Assembly: GCF_000272405.2 (NCBI RefSeq)
Contig: NZ_AJZM02000002.1
Location: 1-60,537 of the forward strand
Length of the DNA: 60,537 nt
Direction: 5' to 3'
DNA from: Vibrio tasmaniensis 1F-187
GTDB taxonomy: Bacteria > Pseudomonadota > Gammaproteobacteria > Enterobacterales > Vibrionaceae
Shown: piece by piece, positions 45,024 to 57,613 of the stretch
Position numbering within the stretch: the first letter of the stretch is position 1
Layout of the letters: the number at the start of each line of letters is the position of its first letter
Made by a program: the position numbers and the translations under genes
The notes under the pieces: model-generated
The model's input: the letters and a program-made list of their open reading frames with translations, nothing else
Told to the model about the DNA's origin: nothing
Database searches by the model: none

Positions 45024-46253
45024 TTAATCAGCCTGACGTCGTAAGAATGCCGGAATATCTAAGTATCCACTCTCTTTCTCAGCTTTAGGTGCTGCACTTT
45101 GGCTAGCGCCTGTACCTGAAGAAACAGGTGACGTTGTTGGCTGCGGCTTAACTTGAGGTTTTACCTCAGTTTTTTCTTGCAATGGTTGTGCCACTTTATC
45201 TTCCACTTTTGGTGCAGTTTGAGCCGCGACCTGTGGTTGAGGAGTTGGTGCAACCTTAGCTTTACCACCAGCAACTAGTGTAATGTCTGGTTTTTTCTCT
45301 GTGCCGATACCTGTTGCTACAACAGTTACACGGATTTCATCCGTCATATCAGGGTCTAGAGATGTACCAATCACAACTGTTGCGTTATCAGATGCGAATG
45401 CCTTAACTGTATTACCTACTGTTTCGAATTCATCTAAGCGCATATCTAGGCCCGCTGTGATGTTCACAAGAACGCCACGAGCGCCAGCTAGGTCGATATC
45501 TTCTAGTAGTGGGCTAGAAATTGCCGTTTCAGCAGCTTCTTCAGCACGGTCTTCACCTTTTGCGATACCGCTACCCATCATTGCATGACCCATCTCTGAC
45601 ATCACGGTGCGAACATCCGCGAAATCGACGTTAATCATACCAGGGCGAGTAATTAGCTCGGCGATACCTTGTACAGCATTTTTAAGTACATCATTTGCAC
45701 TTGCGAAAGCTTCTAGCAGAGTGACGCCGCGGCCAAGTACCTTAAGTAGCTTTTCATTTGGAATCGTAATTAAAGAATCCACATGCTTAGAAAGCTCTTC
45801 GATGCCTTGCTCAGCAAACGCTAAACGCTTTTTGCCTTCGAAGCTAAATGGCTTAGTTACAACAGCAACCGTTAGCACACCCAGCTCTTTCGCAACTTCA
45901 GCAATAACTGGAGCAGCACCTGTACCCGTACCACCGCCCATACCAGCTGCGATAAATACCATATCGGCGCCAGTTAGAACTTCTTTAATTCTTTCTCGAT
46001 CTTCGAGAGCTGCATCACGGCCTACTTGTGGGTTTGCACCAGCGCCCAAACCTTTAGTGATATCACCACCAATTTGGATCACGCTGCTAACGCTTGTTTT
46101 ACGAAGTGCTTGTGCATCAGTGTTAACACTGATGAATTCTACACCTTCGATTGATTCACGCACCATGTGCTCAACAGCGTTACCGCCACCGCCACCAACT
46201 CCAACGACTTTAATTACTGCATCGTCAGACATTTCCATCATCGGTTCAAACAT
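45024..46253 (-). CDS. ftsZ: Cell division GTPase FtsZ
   Basis: This tubulin homologue forms the division ring. The 409 residues contain the GTPase core (10-315) with signature [10 protein letters not shown] near residue 105 and the T7 loop NVDFADV. A Pro/Gln/Lys-rich linker (about 318-390) follows, then the conserved tail [13 protein letters not shown] that binds FtsA and ZipA. It lies 31 bp downstream of ftsA. Confidence 0.98.
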   Translation of the reverse strand: MFEPMMEMSDDAVIKVVGVGGGGGNAVEHMVRESIEGVEFISVNTDAQALRKTSVSSVIQIGGDITKGLGAGANPQVGRDAALEDRERIKEVLTGADMVFIAAGMGGGTGTGAAPVIAEVAKELGVLTVAVVTKPFSFEGKKRLAFAEQGIEELSKHVDSLITIPNEKLLKVLGRGVTLLEAFASANDVLKNAVQGIAELITRPGMINVDFADVRTVMSEMGHAMMGSGIAKGEDRAEEAAETAISSPLLEDIDLAGARGVLVNITAGLDMRLDEFETVGNTVKAFASDNATVVIGTSLDPDMTDEIRVTVVATGIGTEKKPDITLVAGGKAKVAPTPQPQVAAQTAPKVEDKVAQPLQEKTEVKPQVKPQPTTSPVSSGTGASQSAAPKAEKESGYLDIPAFLRRQAD

Positions 46254-46284
46254 GTGTTATCTCCGTTTTTTCCTGCAACTCAGG

Positions 46285-47553
46285 TTAAAACTCTTTTTGT
46301 ATCCAATTTCGCAATTTACCAAATAAACCAGACATAGAAGGTGCTGAACGCTTAGGTTCGCTGTAATCACCTTCATCGCTGATCTGACAATCTCTTGCGT
46401 AATGAAGTAAACCAACCGCCGTAGAATGATACGGCTCTTTAACATAGTCGGTTAAACCACTAACTTCTAACGGCTTACCAACTCGAACTTGATTGCGGAA
46501 AACACGTTCCGCACACTCTACCAATCCGTCAATTTGTGCCGCTCCACCAGTGAGAACGACGCCAGCTGCAAGGTGGTGTTTAATACCTTCATCTCGTAGC
46601 TGTAATTGAACCGTATCAATAGTTTGGTTAACGAGCCCCATAAGTTCAGTGTAACGTGGTTCAATCACTTCCGACAAAGTTTGTCTTTGCAAACTTCTCG
46701 ATGGACGGCCACCTACACTAGGGACGTTAACAGAATCATCCTTGCTTACGAGTTCACTCAGAGCGCAACCATGGTTTACTTTTATCTCTTCAGCATCGCT
46801 CACTGGCGTGCCGAAAGCGAAGGCAATATCACTGGTTACTGCATTTCCTGCGTAGGAAAAGACTTCTGTGTGTCGCAGTGCGCCGCCAGTCCAAATGGAA
46901 ATATCCATCGTACCAGCACCAATATCAACAACACAGACTCCAAGCTCTCTCTCGTCGTCAGTAATTACCGCATTACTTGAGGCAAGTCCTGAAAACACGA
47001 TTTGTTCTACAGTGAGACCACATCGTTCAACAGCTTTAATAATATTTCTCGCCATGTCGCTATGGCAAGAAATTAGGTGAACACTGACTTCCATTCGAAC
47101 ACCAGATAAACCAAGTGGGTTCTTAATCCCTTCTTGATAATCAATGGTAAATTCCTGTGGGATCACGTGCAGAATTCTCTGCTCATCACCTATTTTAATT
47201 GATTTAGCGGTATGGATCGCTCGATCCATATCGTCTTGAGACACTTCTTCATCAGAGATAGTGCCCATGCCTTTTTCAATTCGGCTTGCGATATGTTTAC
47301 CCGATAGCGAGATAAATACATTGCTGATTTGGCATTCCGCCATCAACTCTGCTTGATCAATAGCTCGCTGAACCGACTTAACTACCGACTCTAGGTCGTT
47401 TACACCACCTTTATCCATACCTCTGGATGGGCTTTGCCCAGAACCAATGATATTGATTTGACCATCAGGCAATATTTCACCAACTAGAGCTGATATGGTC
47501 GCAGTGCCTATATCAAGACCAACGATTATGTTGTCATCTGCGGTCTTAGTCAT
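46285..47553 (-). CDS. ftsA: Cell division protein FtsA
   Basis: This actin-like ATPase tethers FtsZ to the membrane. The 422 residues have phosphate motifs VGLDIGTATISALVG (near 12) and VVDIGAGTMDISIW (near 208), the 1C domain after about 85, adenosine motif GVVLTGGAAQIDG, and a C-terminal amphipathic helix LFGKLRNWIQKEF. Its ATG overlaps the end of ftsQ by 8 bp. Confidence 0.97.
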   Translation of the reverse strand: MTKTADDNIIVGLDIGTATISALVGEILPDGQINIIGSGQSPSRGMDKGGVNDLESVVKSVQRAIDQAELMAECQISNVFISLSGKHIASRIEKGMGTISDEEVSQDDMDRAIHTAKSIKIGDEQRILHVIPQEFTIDYQEGIKNPLGLSGVRMEVSVHLISCHSDMARNIIKAVERCGLTVEQIVFSGLASSNAVITDDERELGVCVVDIGAGTMDISIWTGGALRHTEVFSYAGNAVTSDIAFAFGTPVSDAEEIKVNHGCALSELVSKDDSVNVPSVGGRPSRSLQRQTLSEVIEPRYTELMGLVNQTIDTVQLQLRDEGIKHHLAAGVVLTGGAAQIDGLVECAERVFRNQVRVGKPLEVSGLTDYVKEPYHSTAVGLLHYARDCQISDEGDYSEPKRSAPSMSGLFGKLRNWIQKEF

Positions 47554-48334
47554 CTGTACTCTCTTCTAACTCTTGCTCTGGAAACCAGCCTACAGCGGCT
47601 CCCGTATCGTACCTGAGGTCGATGTAGCTCACTTGATTCGCCTTACTACCTAATTCGTTGTAAAGCGAAATAAAGCGCTCAACACGCTCATCTAAAAAAT
47701 CTTTACCTAATTCTAAACGAATACCGTTGTCTAGAATGATTTGCCAGGCGCGACGCTCATTGAGAACGAGCGAGGTAACGGTTAACCCTAGGCTGTTAAT
47801 TAAAGGCGTTATCTGTCGCCACTTTTCAATCACTTGTTGGCTAGTGCCATCTGGACCGTAAAGTTTAACTCTATCACCCTTCAAAAGGCCAATATCACCA
47901 TTAAACACCTGACCATCTTCATTCAACAACATATTGCCATTCCAGATAGCTGTCGCATGATACTCAGTCAAAAATACTTTTATTGTGTCTGGCCACTGCT
48001 TACGAATCGAGACAACAGAAACCCAAGGCAACGCTTCTAAACTGTGTTGCAACACGCCAATATCTTGAGACATGAATGTTCCAATATGCTCTAGCTCGCT
48101 AAAGGCATGTTGAACATCACCAGCGGTTACATAAGTTAAGTCGCCTTGCAGTACTATTTTAGAGAGAGGCAATCGCTGATCGTCCCACATCCAAGTCAGT
48201 GTGGTATAGAAAAGAAATCCAATGAATAGCAATACCATGACAAAAAAAGACCCGCCTAAGGCGTGTTTCTTAAGCGACGGTAAACTGAATAGGTGGCGGT
48301 TTTCGCTAAAAGTACTTTCTACCAAAGCCCGCAT
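47546..48334 (-). CDS. ftsQ: Cell division protein FtsQ
   Basis: This bitopic divisome protein binds FtsB and FtsL. The 262 residues have a cytoplasmic N terminus, one membrane helix (about 29-50), a POTRA domain (LPLSKIVLQGDLTYVTAGDVQHAF, about 56-125) and a beta domain. It is slightly shorter than E. coli (276). Unlike in E. coli, no ddlB precedes it; murC is the upstream gene after a 182-bp gap that may contain a promoter for ftsQAZ. Confidence 0.95.
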   Translation of the reverse strand: MRALVESTFSENRHLFSLPSLKKHALGGSFFVMVLLFIGFLFYTTLTWMWDDQRLPLSKIVLQGDLTYVTAGDVQHAFSELEHIGTFMSQDIGVLQHSLEALPWVSVVSIRKQWPDTIKVFLTEYHATAIWNGNMLLNEDGQVFNGDIGLLKGDRVKLYGPDGTSQQVIEKWRQITPLINSLGLTVTSLVLNERRAWQIILDNGIRLELGKDFLDERVERFISLYNELGSKANQVSYIDLRYDTGAAVGWFPEQELEESTDD

Positions 48335-48516
48335 TCCCTGTCGTTGGTTCGCAATTCTATTCCCTATCTTCGTAATAGAGGTAAAAGCACTTACTTTAAC
48401 CTATGAATTATACTGAGCAAAACTAAACTATCAAACGTTGATAATAAGATTTTTGGTCAATTTTAGGTCAATCGCAAGAAGTGAGCGATTGACCACAGTC
48501 TGTAGACAGTATTCTG

Positions 48517-49977
48517 TTACGCGTTCTGCATCTTATTAATGTCTAATTGCAATGATTCCAACTGCTTCGCTACACGGCCAACGTCGCCCGCACCCTGCGT
48601 TAAAACAAGGTCACCGCCTTGAATTACGTTAGCTAAAGCCGATGGCAGTGCGTTGATATCGGCAACAAAGATTGGATCTATCCTACCACGCCCGCGAATA
48701 GTTCGACTTAATGAACGCCCGTCAGCCCCTGCAATAGGTTTCTCACCTGCAGAATAAACATCTAACAGAATTAGGACATCAACTTGTTCAAGAACGTTCG
48801 CAAAATCATCATACAGATCGCGAGTACGGCTATAACGGTGCGGTTGAAAGATCATAACAAGACGTTTATCAGTCCAGCCACTTCGTGCAGCTTGAATCGT
48901 CACGTCAACTTCGGTTGGGTGATGACCGTAATCATCAACCAGCATTGCAACGCCTTTGCCTGTTTCATACTCACCTAGGTGATCGAACCGACGACCCGTG
49001 CCTTCGGTTCCCGCCATCGCTTTTAGAATCGCTTCATCGCTGATGTCATCTTCTGTTGCAACAGCAATCGCAGCGGATGCATTCAATGCATTGTGACGAC
49101 CCGGAATGTTTAGCGTGATATCAAGGTTAGCTTTACCTTCACGTACCACCGTGAATTTGCCTTGCTGACCTTCTTGTACGTAGTTTTCAATACGGATATC
49201 AGCATCTTCTGAGAAGCCGTAAGTAATCACTTGGCGGCTAACCTGAGGAATAAGCTCACGCACTACAGGATCATCAACACACATCACAGCCTGACCGTAG
49301 AATGGTAGGTTGTGTAAGAAATCAATAAACGTCTGCTTCAGCGTTTCAAAATCGCCGCCGTAAGTGTCCATATGATCCGCTTCAATGTTAGTGACGATAC
49401 TAACCATTGGTTGCAGATGTAAGAATGACGCATCACTTTCATCAGCTTCAGCGATAAGAATACGGCTTGAACCTAAACGTGCGTTAGTACCTGCACTTTT
49501 CACCAAACCACCGTTTACGAAGGTTGGATCTAGGCCTGCTTCCGAGTAAATCTGTGTCACTAGCGCAGTCGTGGTTGTTTTACCGTGCGTACCTGCCACA
49601 GCAATACCGTGACGAAAACGCATTAGCTCAGCCAGCATTTCAGCACGACGAACGATCGGTGTGCGCGCTTCACGAGCTGCAATAATTTCTGGGTTTTCTT
49701 CGTTGATAGCGGTTGAAACCACCACCACACTTGCGTCGGCAACGTTACTCGCTTGGTGACCAACGTAAACAGTAGCCCCCTTGCTAACTAAGCGTTCTGT
49801 CACTGGGTTTTGAGCAATATCAGAACCTGTGATCTGGTAGCCTTCATTAAGCAAGACTTCAGCAATCCCGCTCATTCCGGCACCACCAATACCAATGAAG
49901 TGGATAGATTTAACACGGCGCATCTCTGGCACCATTGCACGGATTTGCGCTAAGTCTTGGGTATGTTCAATCGTCAT
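48517..49977 (-). CDS. murC: UDP-N-acetylmuramate-L-alanine ligase
   Basis: This cytoplasmic ligase adds L-Ala to UDP-MurNAc. It has an N-terminal Rossmann domain ([19 protein letters not shown] near 26), an ATP loop [12 protein letters not shown] near 120, and C-terminal [12 protein letters not shown] and [10 protein letters not shown] chose the ATG at 49977 (486 aa); a TTG one codon earlier is less likely. It follows the murG stop by 13 bp. Confidence 0.97.
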   Translation of the reverse strand: MTIEHTQDLAQIRAMVPEMRRVKSIHFIGIGGAGMSGIAEVLLNEGYQITGSDIAQNPVTERLVSKGATVYVGHQASNVADASVVVVSTAINEENPEIIAAREARTPIVRRAEMLAELMRFRHGIAVAGTHGKTTTTALVTQIYSEAGLDPTFVNGGLVKSAGTNARLGSSRILIAEADESDASFLHLQPMVSIVTNIEADHMDTYGGDFETLKQTFIDFLHNLPFYGQAVMCVDDPVVRELIPQVSRQVITYGFSEDADIRIENYVQEGQQGKFTVVREGKANLDITLNIPGRHNALNASAAIAVATEDDISDEAILKAMAGTEGTGRRFDHLGEYETGKGVAMLVDDYGHHPTEVDVTIQAARSGWTDKRLVMIFQPHRYSRTRDLYDDFANVLEQVDVLILLDVYSAGEKPIAGADGRSLSRTIRGRGRIDPIFVADINALPSALANVIQGGDLVLTQGAGDVGRVAKQLESLQLDINKMQNA

Positions 49978-49990
49978 CAATTCAATCTCA

Positions 49991-51052
49991 TTATTTTGCT
50001 AAAGCTTTAATCGCTTCAGCGACAGTCACATCAGCATCAAGCTTGGCGGCTTGACGAGCTTTTGTTGCCATCATTTTTAATTCATTTCTATCAAGCTGCG
50101 CGATAGTGTTCGCGAGCTTATCAGCCGTCAGTTGAGGCTGTTCAATCATTAACGCTGCGCCACATTCGACTAAATGATCGGCATTCAACGCTTGTTGTCT
50201 GTCTTTGTGCATAAACGGAACGAAAATAGAACCTACACCAGCAGCAGACACTTCAGATACGGTTAATGCACCAGAGCGACACACTAATAGATCTGCCCAC
50301 TCATAAGCTTGCGCCACATCATCAATAAATTCAGTCACTTGAACATTATCTACAGAATGTGATTTGTATTGTTCAATAACTTGCTGTTGATTGTTCTTAC
50401 CCGCTTGATGCACCACAGTGAAGCCTTCACCAAGCTGCGCCATCGTTACTGGCAAGGTATCGTTCAGGATTTTTGCGCCCTGGCTACCGCCCATAACCAA
50501 GATGCGGATGTCACCATCACGCTCAGCCATGCGTTGCTCGGGGTCAGCTAAGGCAACAACATCTTCGCGTACCGGGTTACCCACCACTTCTGCGGTAGGA
50601 AACGCACCAGGAAAAGCTTGGAAAACCTTTTTAGCAATCTTAGACAGCCATTGGTTGGTTAAACCTGCCACTGCATTTTGTTCATGCAGAACCACTGGAA
50701 TACCAGATAACCAAGCCGCGATACCACCCGGGCCACTGACGTAACCACCCATGCCAAGCACCACATCAGGCTGCCATGCTTTAATATGTCGTCTGGCTTG
50801 AAGTATGGCATTAATGATCTGGAACGGCGCTTTAATTAATTTACTAACGCCTTGACCACGCAAGCCTTTCACTTTGATGAAGTCGATCTCAATGCCATGC
50901 TTTGGCACTAAATCTGCTTCCATTCTGTCTGCGGTTCCTAACCAGCGAATTTCCCAACCTTGTTGTTGAAGCTTTTTCGCCACCGCTAACCCAGGGAAAA
51001 CGTGACCGCCAGTACCACCAGCCATCACTAAAAGTTTTTTGTTTTTTTTCAT
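49991..51052 (-). CDS. murG: Lipid II synthase MurG
   Basis: This GT-B glycosyltransferase transfers GlcNAc from UDP-GlcNAc to lipid I on the inner face of the membrane. The 353 residues contain [14 protein letters not shown] (near 12), [25 protein letters not shown] and the sugar-nucleotide motif [15 protein letters not shown]. It sits 12 bp after ftsW. Confidence 0.98.
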   Translation of the reverse strand: MKKNKKLLVMAGGTGGHVFPGLAVAKKLQQQGWEIRWLGTADRMEADLVPKHGIEIDFIKVKGLRGQGVSKLIKAPFQIINAILQARRHIKAWQPDVVLGMGGYVSGPGGIAAWLSGIPVVLHEQNAVAGLTNQWLSKIAKKVFQAFPGAFPTAEVVGNPVREDVVALADPEQRMAERDGDIRILVMGGSQGAKILNDTLPVTMAQLGEGFTVVHQAGKNNQQQVIEQYKSHSVDNVQVTEFIDDVAQAYEWADLLVCRSGALTVSEVSAAGVGSIFVPFMHKDRQQALNADHLVECGAALMIEQPQLTADKLANTIAQLDRNELKMMATKARQAAKLDADVTVAEAIKALAK

Positions 51053-51064
51053 AACGTTAGATTC

Positions 51065-52261
51065 TTATTCTACTAATTCGTTTTGATTGTCGGCTTGTTC
51101 TTTTTGTTGCACTCGGCATTCATGATCGATACGCAGCAGCATAGAAACCGCTACTGACATCACGATAAGGCTTGAACCACCGTAACTGATCAGCGGTAAG
51201 GTTAGCCCCTTGGTCGGAACAATACCTGAAGCGGCACCTACATTAACAAGCGTCTGAAAAGCAAACCAAATACCAATGCCAAACGCCAGATAACCGCTGA
51301 ACACTTGGTCGTTTTCGAAAGCTTTTTTGCCAATAAAAATAGCTTTAAAAACCAAACTAAAGATCAACATCAATACCAAGGTTACGCCAACAAAACCCAA
51401 CTCTTCTGCCAGTACAGCAAAAACAAAATCGGTGTGTGCTTCAGGTAGGTACTCGAGTTTTTGAATTGAATTACCAAGCCCTTGTCCCATCCAATCACCA
51501 CGACCGAACGCCATCAATGATTGAGTTAGCTGATAACCACTACCAAACGGGTCACTCCAAGGTTCCCAGAATGACGTAACACGTCGAACACGATAAGGCT
51601 CAATAACAATCAATCCCACAACGGCAGCAATACCTGCCACCATTAAGGCTATAAATTGTGACAGCTTAGCACCTGCGATAAATAACATGCCAAACAAGGT
51701 AACCAACATTACGACAACGGTACCCAAATCGGGTTGGCCAAGTAGCAACACCGCAAAGGCACCGAACACCATGATCGGTTTACCAAAACCACCGAAGAAG
51801 GTTTTTCTCACTTCATCCTGTTTACGAACCAAGTAGCCCGCCATAAAGATAAACAGAGATAACTTAGCGACTTCAGCAGGTTGTAAGTTAAACAGCCCGA
51901 GAGGAATCCAACGTGAGGCACCGTTAACCGACTTACCGACGGCTAACACCACCACTAGCAAAAAGAAGGATAAGCCCAATAGGTACATACTGTATTGAAA
52001 CCAGCGTTTCATCGGGATTTGTAATATTACGCTGGATACACCTAACGCTAACACCAGGAAAATGGCGTGGCGGAACATGAAGTGAAACGGCTGATCGGTT
52101 AAACGAGCACTGATTGGGAACGAAGCCGACGTTACCATTACCAAGCCCGTCAGCATCAGTCCAAGAGCAATCCATACCAACTGACGATCGTAGAGCGCCT
52201 CTGGTGTGGCACGGTTAAGCCATTGCCAAATAGATTGATTAATCTCTTTCACTCTTTGCAC
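51065..52261 (-). CDS. ftsW: Septal peptidoglycan polymerase FtsW
   Basis: This SEDS-family glycosyltransferase works with FtsI at the septum. The 398 residues have ten membrane segments and SEDS motifs such as [44 protein letters not shown] and [14 protein letters not shown]. It lies 22 bp after murD. Confidence 0.97.
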   Translation of the reverse strand: MQRVKEINQSIWQWLNRATPEALYDRQLVWIALGLMLTGLVMVTSASFPISARLTDQPFHFMFRHAIFLVLALGVSSVILQIPMKRWFQYSMYLLGLSFFLLVVVLAVGKSVNGASRWIPLGLFNLQPAEVAKLSLFIFMAGYLVRKQDEVRKTFFGGFGKPIMVFGAFAVLLLGQPDLGTVVVMLVTLFGMLFIAGAKLSQFIALMVAGIAAVVGLIVIEPYRVRRVTSFWEPWSDPFGSGYQLTQSLMAFGRGDWMGQGLGNSIQKLEYLPEAHTDFVFAVLAEELGFVGVTLVLMLIFSLVFKAIFIGKKAFENDQVFSGYLAFGIGIWFAFQTLVNVGAASGIVPTKGLTLPLISYGGSSLIVMSVAVSMLLRIDHECRVQQKEQADNQNELVE

Positions 52262-52283
52262 TGAATGTTAGTCCTTCAACACG

Positions 52284-53600
52284 TTAGGCATACTCATGAG
52301 CAAGTTCAGTGAACGCATCACCTCTCGCCATGAAGTTATTAAATTGATCGAAGCTTGCACATGCAGGAGACAACATCACCATGTCTCCAGCCACCAGCTG
52401 TGGTGAGATGGATTCGATTATCTGCTGCATGGTATCGAACTTTTGTGCCGATGGGTGTAGAGACGTGAATTGATCTGCATCCTCACCGAAACAACACAGT
52501 TGAACTCGGTCTAGTTGCGCCAACACGGATTTAAGCTCGCTAAAGTCAGCACCTTTGCCCACACCTCCGACTAAGAGATACAAAGTACCTTGGTATTCTA
52601 ATCCCGACAGAGCCGCCAATGTACTGGCTACGTTGGTCGCTTTCGAGTCGTTAACCCATTTGATTTCGCGTTTGTCAGCCACTACTTGGCAGCGATGCGT
52701 TAAACCGTTGTAGGCTTTCAGAGCTTCAAGGCTTTTGCTGTAATCAATACCAACTTGCTTAAGCAGTGCTAAAGAGACTAACGCATTCGCCACGTTATGA
52801 CGTCCAACCAATGTTAAATCTTGGGTAGCAAGTACTGGCTTACCGTTATCCACTAGCCATTCGGTACCATCGACCATTGATACACCAAACTCTTGGTCAT
52901 CAAGTCCAAATGTCACCAATGACATCGTTTGATCAGGATAAGTCTCTTTGTCTTCGCGGTTTACGATCGCACACTGAGCGTTATTAAAAATTCTCAATTT
53001 AGCGTCACGGTAATCGGCCATGCCTTGATAGCGATCCATATGATCTTCTGACAGGTTCAAAAAGGCCGCTGCTGCAAGGTTTAGACTGAACGTTGTCTCT
53101 AGCTGAAAGCTTGAAAGCTCAAGGACATATAAATCGGCATCAAGCTCAAGAAGATCCAAGGCAGGAATACCGATGTTGCCACCAACGCCAACGTTAAGAC
53201 CAGCAGCTTTAGCAAGCACACCCGTTAGATCGGTCACCGTACTCTTGCCATTGGAGCCTGTTATTGCCACGACGGGTTTGTCTACCGCCCAACCAAAAAG
53301 TTCAATATCGCCAACAACCGGAATACCCGCTTGAATAACATCTTGTATTTCAGGGGTCGCTAAGGCGATACCTGGGTTAGCAACCACTAAATCAGCTTCC
53401 GCTAACCATTGGCTATTCCAACTTCCAGAATGCAGCTCTACCGATTCAGGCAAAGATTCTTTTCCTGGTGGTAGCTCTCGCGTATCAATTACCTTCACAT
53501 GCGTATGAGGTTGATATTTTACGAGATGTTTAACGACAGAGAGCCCGGTAATACCGAGCCCCACAACCACTACATTTTGAATATTTTGCCAATGTTCCAT
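52284..53600 (-). CDS. murD: UDP-N-acetylmuramoylalanine-D-glutamate ligase
   Basis: This ligase adds D-Glu to UDP-MurNAc-L-Ala. The 438 residues match E. coli MurD in length. They include [16 protein letters not shown] (near 11), the ATP loop [13 protein letters not shown] (near 113), and C-terminal INDSKATN-like [11 protein letters not shown] and [12 protein letters not shown]. It follows an intercistronic hairpin. Confidence 0.97.
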   Translation of the reverse strand: MEHWQNIQNVVVVGLGITGLSVVKHLVKYQPHTHVKVIDTRELPPGKESLPESVELHSGSWNSQWLAEADLVVANPGIALATPEIQDVIQAGIPVVGDIELFGWAVDKPVVAITGSNGKSTVTDLTGVLAKAAGLNVGVGGNIGIPALDLLELDADLYVLELSSFQLETTFSLNLAAAAFLNLSEDHMDRYQGMADYRDAKLRIFNNAQCAIVNREDKETYPDQTMSLVTFGLDDQEFGVSMVDGTEWLVDNGKPVLATQDLTLVGRHNVANALVSLALLKQVGIDYSKSLEALKAYNGLTHRCQVVADKREIKWVNDSKATNVASTLAALSGLEYQGTLYLLVGGVGKGADFSELKSVLAQLDRVQLCCFGEDADQFTSLHPSAQKFDTMQQIIESISPQLVAGDMVMLSPACASFDQFNNFMARGDAFTELAHEYA

Positions 53601-53629
53601 TTAAACAAGATGCTCTTAATAGTTTTAAA

Positions 53630-53650
53630 GAGCCTCTCATTAAGAGGCTC
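53630..53650 (-). repeat. Intercistronic hairpin between mraY and murD
   Basis: GAGCCTCT-TAATG-AGAGGCTC on the minus strand: a perfect 8-bp stem in the 58-bp gap after the mraY stop, followed by TTTAAAAC. It is too weak in T to be a full terminator, but could cause partial termination or mark an mRNA processing site. Confidence 0.7.
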
Positions 53651-53658
53651 AGATAGGA

Positions 53659-54741
53659 TTAACGAACTTTCAGCGTTGCTAAACCAACCAGTACTAATAC
53701 CATCGAGATGATCCAAAAACGCACGATGACACGTGGCTCCGGCCAACCTTTCAGTTCATAGTGGTGGTGAATTGGTGCCATGCGGAAAATACGCTGACCG
53801 CGCAATTTGTAAGAGCCAACTTGCAGTATCACTGACAAAGTCTCCATTACAAACACACCGCCCATGATAACCAATACCAACTCTTGGCGAACTAACACAG
53901 CGATCACACCCAGAGCACCACCAAGCGCTAGCGAGCCAACATCGCCCATGAATACTTGTGCAGGATAAGTGTTGAACCATAGAAAACCAAGTCCAGCACC
54001 TACGATAGCAGTACATACCACAACCAGCTCGGAGGTGTATGGGATGTATGGAATGTGTAAGTATGACGCAAAGTTAACGTTACCGGTCGCCCAAGCAATT
54101 ACAGCAAAACCAGCCGCAACCATAACCGTTGGCATAATGGCCAAGCCGTCTAGGCCGTCTGTTAGGTTTACCGCGTTACTGGTTCCCACAATAACAAAGT
54201 AAGTTAGTACGATATACAGTAAACCAAGTTGTGGCATCACATCTTTAAAGAAAGGAACAACCAATTGAGTTGCTGCAGTATCGTGCCCGTGAGCATACAG
54301 AGCAAACGCCACGACTAACGCAATTGCTGATTGCCAGAAGTACTTCCAGCGAGCGATCAAACCATCGGTGTTCTTACGAACGACTTTACGGTAGTCATCA
54401 ACAAAGCCAACCGCGCCATAACCAGCAAGTACAACTAATACAGCCCAAACATAAGGATTCGAGAGATCAGCCCACATCAATACCGTAATAATGATCGCAG
54501 CAAGGATCATCACACCGCCCATGGTTGGCGTGCCACGTTTGCTGAAATGAGATTCAGGGCCGTCATTACGAACAACTTGGCCAATTTGTAGCATTTGCAG
54601 ACGCTCAATTAAACGAGGTCCCATCCACAGTGACAGACATAACGCCGTCAAAATACTCGCGATTGCACGAAACGATAAGTATTCGAACAAACGGAAAAAA
54701 GAAAAGTGTGGCTGTAGTAGCTCTGCAAGCCAAATTATCAT
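53659..54741 (-). CDS. mraY: Phospho-N-acetylmuramoyl-pentapeptide transferase
   Basis: This integral membrane enzyme makes lipid I from UDP-MurNAc-pentapeptide and undecaprenyl phosphate. The 360 residues, with ten membrane helices, equal E. coli in length. Catalytic aspartates lie in [19 protein letters not shown] and [13 protein letters not shown], and [13 protein letters not shown] is near the C terminus. Its ATG overlaps the murF stop by 4 bp. Confidence 0.98.
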   Translation of the reverse strand: MIIWLAELLQPHFSFFRLFEYLSFRAIASILTALCLSLWMGPRLIERLQMLQIGQVVRNDGPESHFSKRGTPTMGGVMILAAIIITVLMWADLSNPYVWAVLVVLAGYGAVGFVDDYRKVVRKNTDGLIARWKYFWQSAIALVVAFALYAHGHDTAATQLVVPFFKDVMPQLGLLYIVLTYFVIVGTSNAVNLTDGLDGLAIMPTVMVAAGFAVIAWATGNVNFASYLHIPYIPYTSELVVVCTAIVGAGLGFLWFNTYPAQVFMGDVGSLALGGALGVIAVLVRQELVLVIMGGVFVMETLSVILQVGSYKLRGQRIFRMAPIHHHYELKGWPEPRVIVRFWIISMVLVLVGLATLKVR

Positions 54742-56111
54742 GAAAAGTTCTCCTTTAAAGCAGCGGCTATTTTACTCATTCCTGCACTATTCGCGCCTTT
54801 TACCAATAAGGTATGTGACACGCTTTCTGGCAAGCTTAGGTGCTGCTCTATGTGCGCGATCATCGCTTGATGCGTTGTAAAGTGGGTACCATTACAGACC
54901 TCACTAATCACCTTGGTATCATCACCGTAAGTAAGTACATGCTCAAAAGCGAATGGGGCAGCATATTCACCGACTTGACGGTGAAGTGCAAGGCTTTCAT
55001 CGCCTAATTCAGCCATATTACCTAAAATTAACCAACGCTGACCTTTGAAGCTCGAGAGTAGCTTCGCTGCCGCCTTCATTGCTGGCACGCTGGCGTTGTA
55101 ACTGTCATCTATGAGTTTGATATTCTGACTTAATTGTTGAACCTCAACTCGCCCTTTGACAGAGATCAGATTCGCTAAACCATTTTTCACCTCATCAAGC
55201 GAGGCTCCAAATTGGATGCTCAACGCTGCAGCAGCTAATGCATTCGCTACGTTATGTTGACCGATGATACCAAGCTCAACAAATATGGACCCTTGCGGTG
55301 TCTGCATATCAAAGCACGCTTCACCTTGCTCATTAATGAGAATATTCTTAGCAAAATAATCCGCCTTGCTGTCGCTTTCTGAAAATGTCAGCACGCTTTT
55401 ATCTGCAAGCACGTCATTCCAAAAGTCACCACCGTTGCTCTCTAGATTAACAATAGCAGTATCATCAGCAGCAAGCCCCTGAAAGATTTCACCTTTCGCT
55501 TGTTTCACACCATTGATAGACCCAAAGCCTTCTAAGTGCGCTGCAGCTACGTTATTAACTAACGCCACCTGTGGTTTCACAAGCTGCGTGGTATAGGCAA
55601 TTTCACCAATGTGGTTCGCGCCCAGTTCTATCACGGCATAGTCGTCATTTGCTTCACTGCGCAGCAAGGTTAATGGCACTCCAATATCATTATTGAAGTT
55701 ACCTGCGGTAAACAACACCTTGCCACGTTGCTGCAGAATGCTTGCCACCATCTCTTTAACCGTCGTTTTACCACAACTGCCTGTAATCGCCATGGTTGGC
55801 ACGTCACACTGTTTGTGGATCCAAGCACTTAGCTGACCTAAAGCAAGTTTAGTGTCTTCAACAACCACCTGAGTAATATTTAGGTCAAGTTTTCGTTCGA
55901 CTAACAACGCGCTCGCATTAGCTTCTACCGCTTGATGACAAAAGTCATGCGCATCAAAACGCTCGCCAACAAGAGCAACAAACAGTGCGCCCTCTTCAAC
56001 GGTTCGAGTGTCAGTAGAAACCGCATTAATAACACTATTGCTCGACTTGCCAGCCTCAATCAGCTGACCGCTCACCGCTGAACAAATCTGCTCGAGTGAT
56101 ACATCAATCAT
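54738..56111 (-). CDS. murF: UDP-N-acetylmuramoyl-tripeptide-D-alanyl-D-alanine ligase
   Basis: This ligase adds D-Ala-D-Ala to the tripeptide precursor. The 457 residues have the ATP loop [14 protein letters not shown] (near 110), [24 protein letters not shown] and [14 protein letters not shown]. It overlaps murE by 1 bp and mraY by 4 bp. The ddl that supplies its dipeptide is not in this cluster. Confidence 0.97.
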   Translation of the reverse strand: MIDVSLEQICSAVSGQLIEAGKSSNSVINAVSTDTRTVEEGALFVALVGERFDAHDFCHQAVEANASALLVERKLDLNITQVVVEDTKLALGQLSAWIHKQCDVPTMAITGSCGKTTVKEMVASILQQRGKVLFTAGNFNNDIGVPLTLLRSEANDDYAVIELGANHIGEIAYTTQLVKPQVALVNNVAAAHLEGFGSINGVKQAKGEIFQGLAADDTAIVNLESNGGDFWNDVLADKSVLTFSESDSKADYFAKNILINEQGEACFDMQTPQGSIFVELGIIGQHNVANALAAAALSIQFGASLDEVKNGLANLISVKGRVEVQQLSQNIKLIDDSYNASVPAMKAAAKLLSSFKGQRWLILGNMAELGDESLALHRQVGEYAAPFAFEHVLTYGDDTKVISEVCNGTHFTTHQAMIAHIEQHLSLPESVSHTLLVKGANSAGMSKIAAALKENFS

Positions 56112-57595
56112 TATGAAATACCTAAAAGTTGTAGCGCAGACTCTCGATCTGAGTAATGGATCGTTTCGTCTTTCAATACTTGGTAATCCTCATGGCCTTT
56201 ACCAGCCAAAAGAATAATGTCATTACTGCCAGCCTGTTCTAGGGCAAACTTAACCGCTTGATAGCGGTCGTGCTCGACGAATGCAGATTCAGGTTCGCTT
56301 AAACCAGCTAGCATGTCTTTAACAATCAGTGCAGGCTCTTCGCTGCGAGGGTTGTCATCTGAAATAATAATTTTGTCGGCAAACTGCTCTGCTGTAACTG
56401 CCATCATTGGGCGCTTACCAGTGTCGCGATCGCCACCACAACCGAAGATAGCCCACAGCTTTCCAGAGCAGTGTACACGCAATGCTGCCAATGCTTTTTC
56501 TAGCGCATCGGGCGTATGCGCGTAATCGACAACGACTTTTGCTTTGCTCGGAACTTGAAACAGTTCCATACGACCAATAACAGGTTGAAGCTGAGACGCG
56601 GTGTCGACCAAGGTTTGCTTGTCGATACCCAATGAAAGCAAAGTCGCGAAAGCAACCAGTACGTTTGATGCGTTGAACTGACCAATCAATGGAACCGAAA
56701 GATCACCTTGCCCCCAGCTACCATCGAAAGAGAGCTTAATCCCAGTTTCTGCATAGGCGACATCAGATGCCCACACCGACTGTTGGTAATCAGACAACGG
56801 AAGCAATGAAACAGCTATTGCATTGGACAAATCTGCCATCCACGCTTTGCCGACTTCATCATCCACATTGATCACTGCATGTTTGCATTTGTGTTGAGTA
56901 AACAGGCTTTTCTTAGCCAATGCGTACTCTTCCATCGTGCCGTGGTAATCAAGGTGATCACGACTCAGGTTAGTGAACACACCAACCTCAAAATCCAACG
57001 CTTTTACTCGGCCTTGGACCAAACCATGAGAAGAGATTTCCATCGCGGTATAAACTGCACTTTCCTCAGCCAACTCGCTCAGTGTGCGTTGTATTTCAAT
57101 CGCGCTGCCTGTGGTATTAGCCGCTGTTTTTAGGTTATCTAAGAAGCCATTACCCGTGGTGCCCATTACCGCCGAACGCTGGCCGACCAAATCAAGCCAC
57201 TGAGCAATCAATTGGGTGATGGTGGTTTTGCCATTGGTGCCGGTCACACCAATCAACTTAGTCGCTTGAGAAGAATAAACTCGGCCAGCCAGTTCAGAGA
57301 GAATTGAATTTAGCTCAGATACATAAACAACAGGAACAGCATTTAACCACTCAACCAAGCCATGAGCTTTGTCATCACTCGCTTGTGCAACGACAGCTTT
57401 CGCACCTTGAGCGACGGCTTTGTCGATAAAGCGACGACCATCAATGGCATGTCCAACAATGGCAACAAAAATATCGCCTTCCTTGATTGCACGGCTATCC
57501 AACTCCAATTGCTCAACAGCAATCGCATCTAGCTCAAGTGAACTAAAGTCCCCCCAAGGAGAAAGTAAAGATGACAGCGTGAGGCTATTACTCAT
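56111..57595 (-). CDS. murE: UDP-N-acetylmuramoyl-tripeptide synthetase (diaminopimelate-adding)
   Basis: This ligase adds meso-diaminopimelate to the dipeptide precursor. The 494 residues include the ATP loop [18 protein letters not shown] (near 115), [26 protein letters not shown], and the DNPR motif ([10 protein letters not shown]) that marks diaminopimelate rather than lysine specificity. It links to dapB in the same window. Confidence 0.97.
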   Translation of the reverse strand: MSNSLTLSSLLSPWGDFSSLELDAIAVEQLELDSRAIKEGDIFVAIVGHAIDGRRFIDKAVAQGAKAVVAQASDDKAHGLVEWLNAVPVVYVSELNSILSELAGRVYSSQATKLIGVTGTNGKTTITQLIAQWLDLVGQRSAVMGTTGNGFLDNLKTAANTTGSAIEIQRTLSELAEESAVYTAMEISSHGLVQGRVKALDFEVGVFTNLSRDHLDYHGTMEEYALAKKSLFTQHKCKHAVINVDDEVGKAWMADLSNAIAVSLLPLSDYQQSVWASDVAYAETGIKLSFDGSWGQGDLSVPLIGQFNASNVLVAFATLLSLGIDKQTLVDTASQLQPVIGRMELFQVPSKAKVVVDYAHTPDALEKALAALRVHCSGKLWAIFGCGGDRDTGKRPMMAVTAEQFADKIIISDDNPRSEEPALIVKDMLAGLSEPESAFVEHDRYQAVKFALEQAGSNDIILLAGKGHEDYQVLKDETIHYSDRESALQLLGIS

Positions 57596-57613
57596 ATTGA
57601 ATCCTGATTGGCT

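Noticed and set aside
45607..46326. A 239-codon frame antisense to ftsZ
   Set aside because: It lies opposite a strongly conserved gene, is rich in Ser/Thr/Pro as expected of a reverse-strand shadow, and has no family match.
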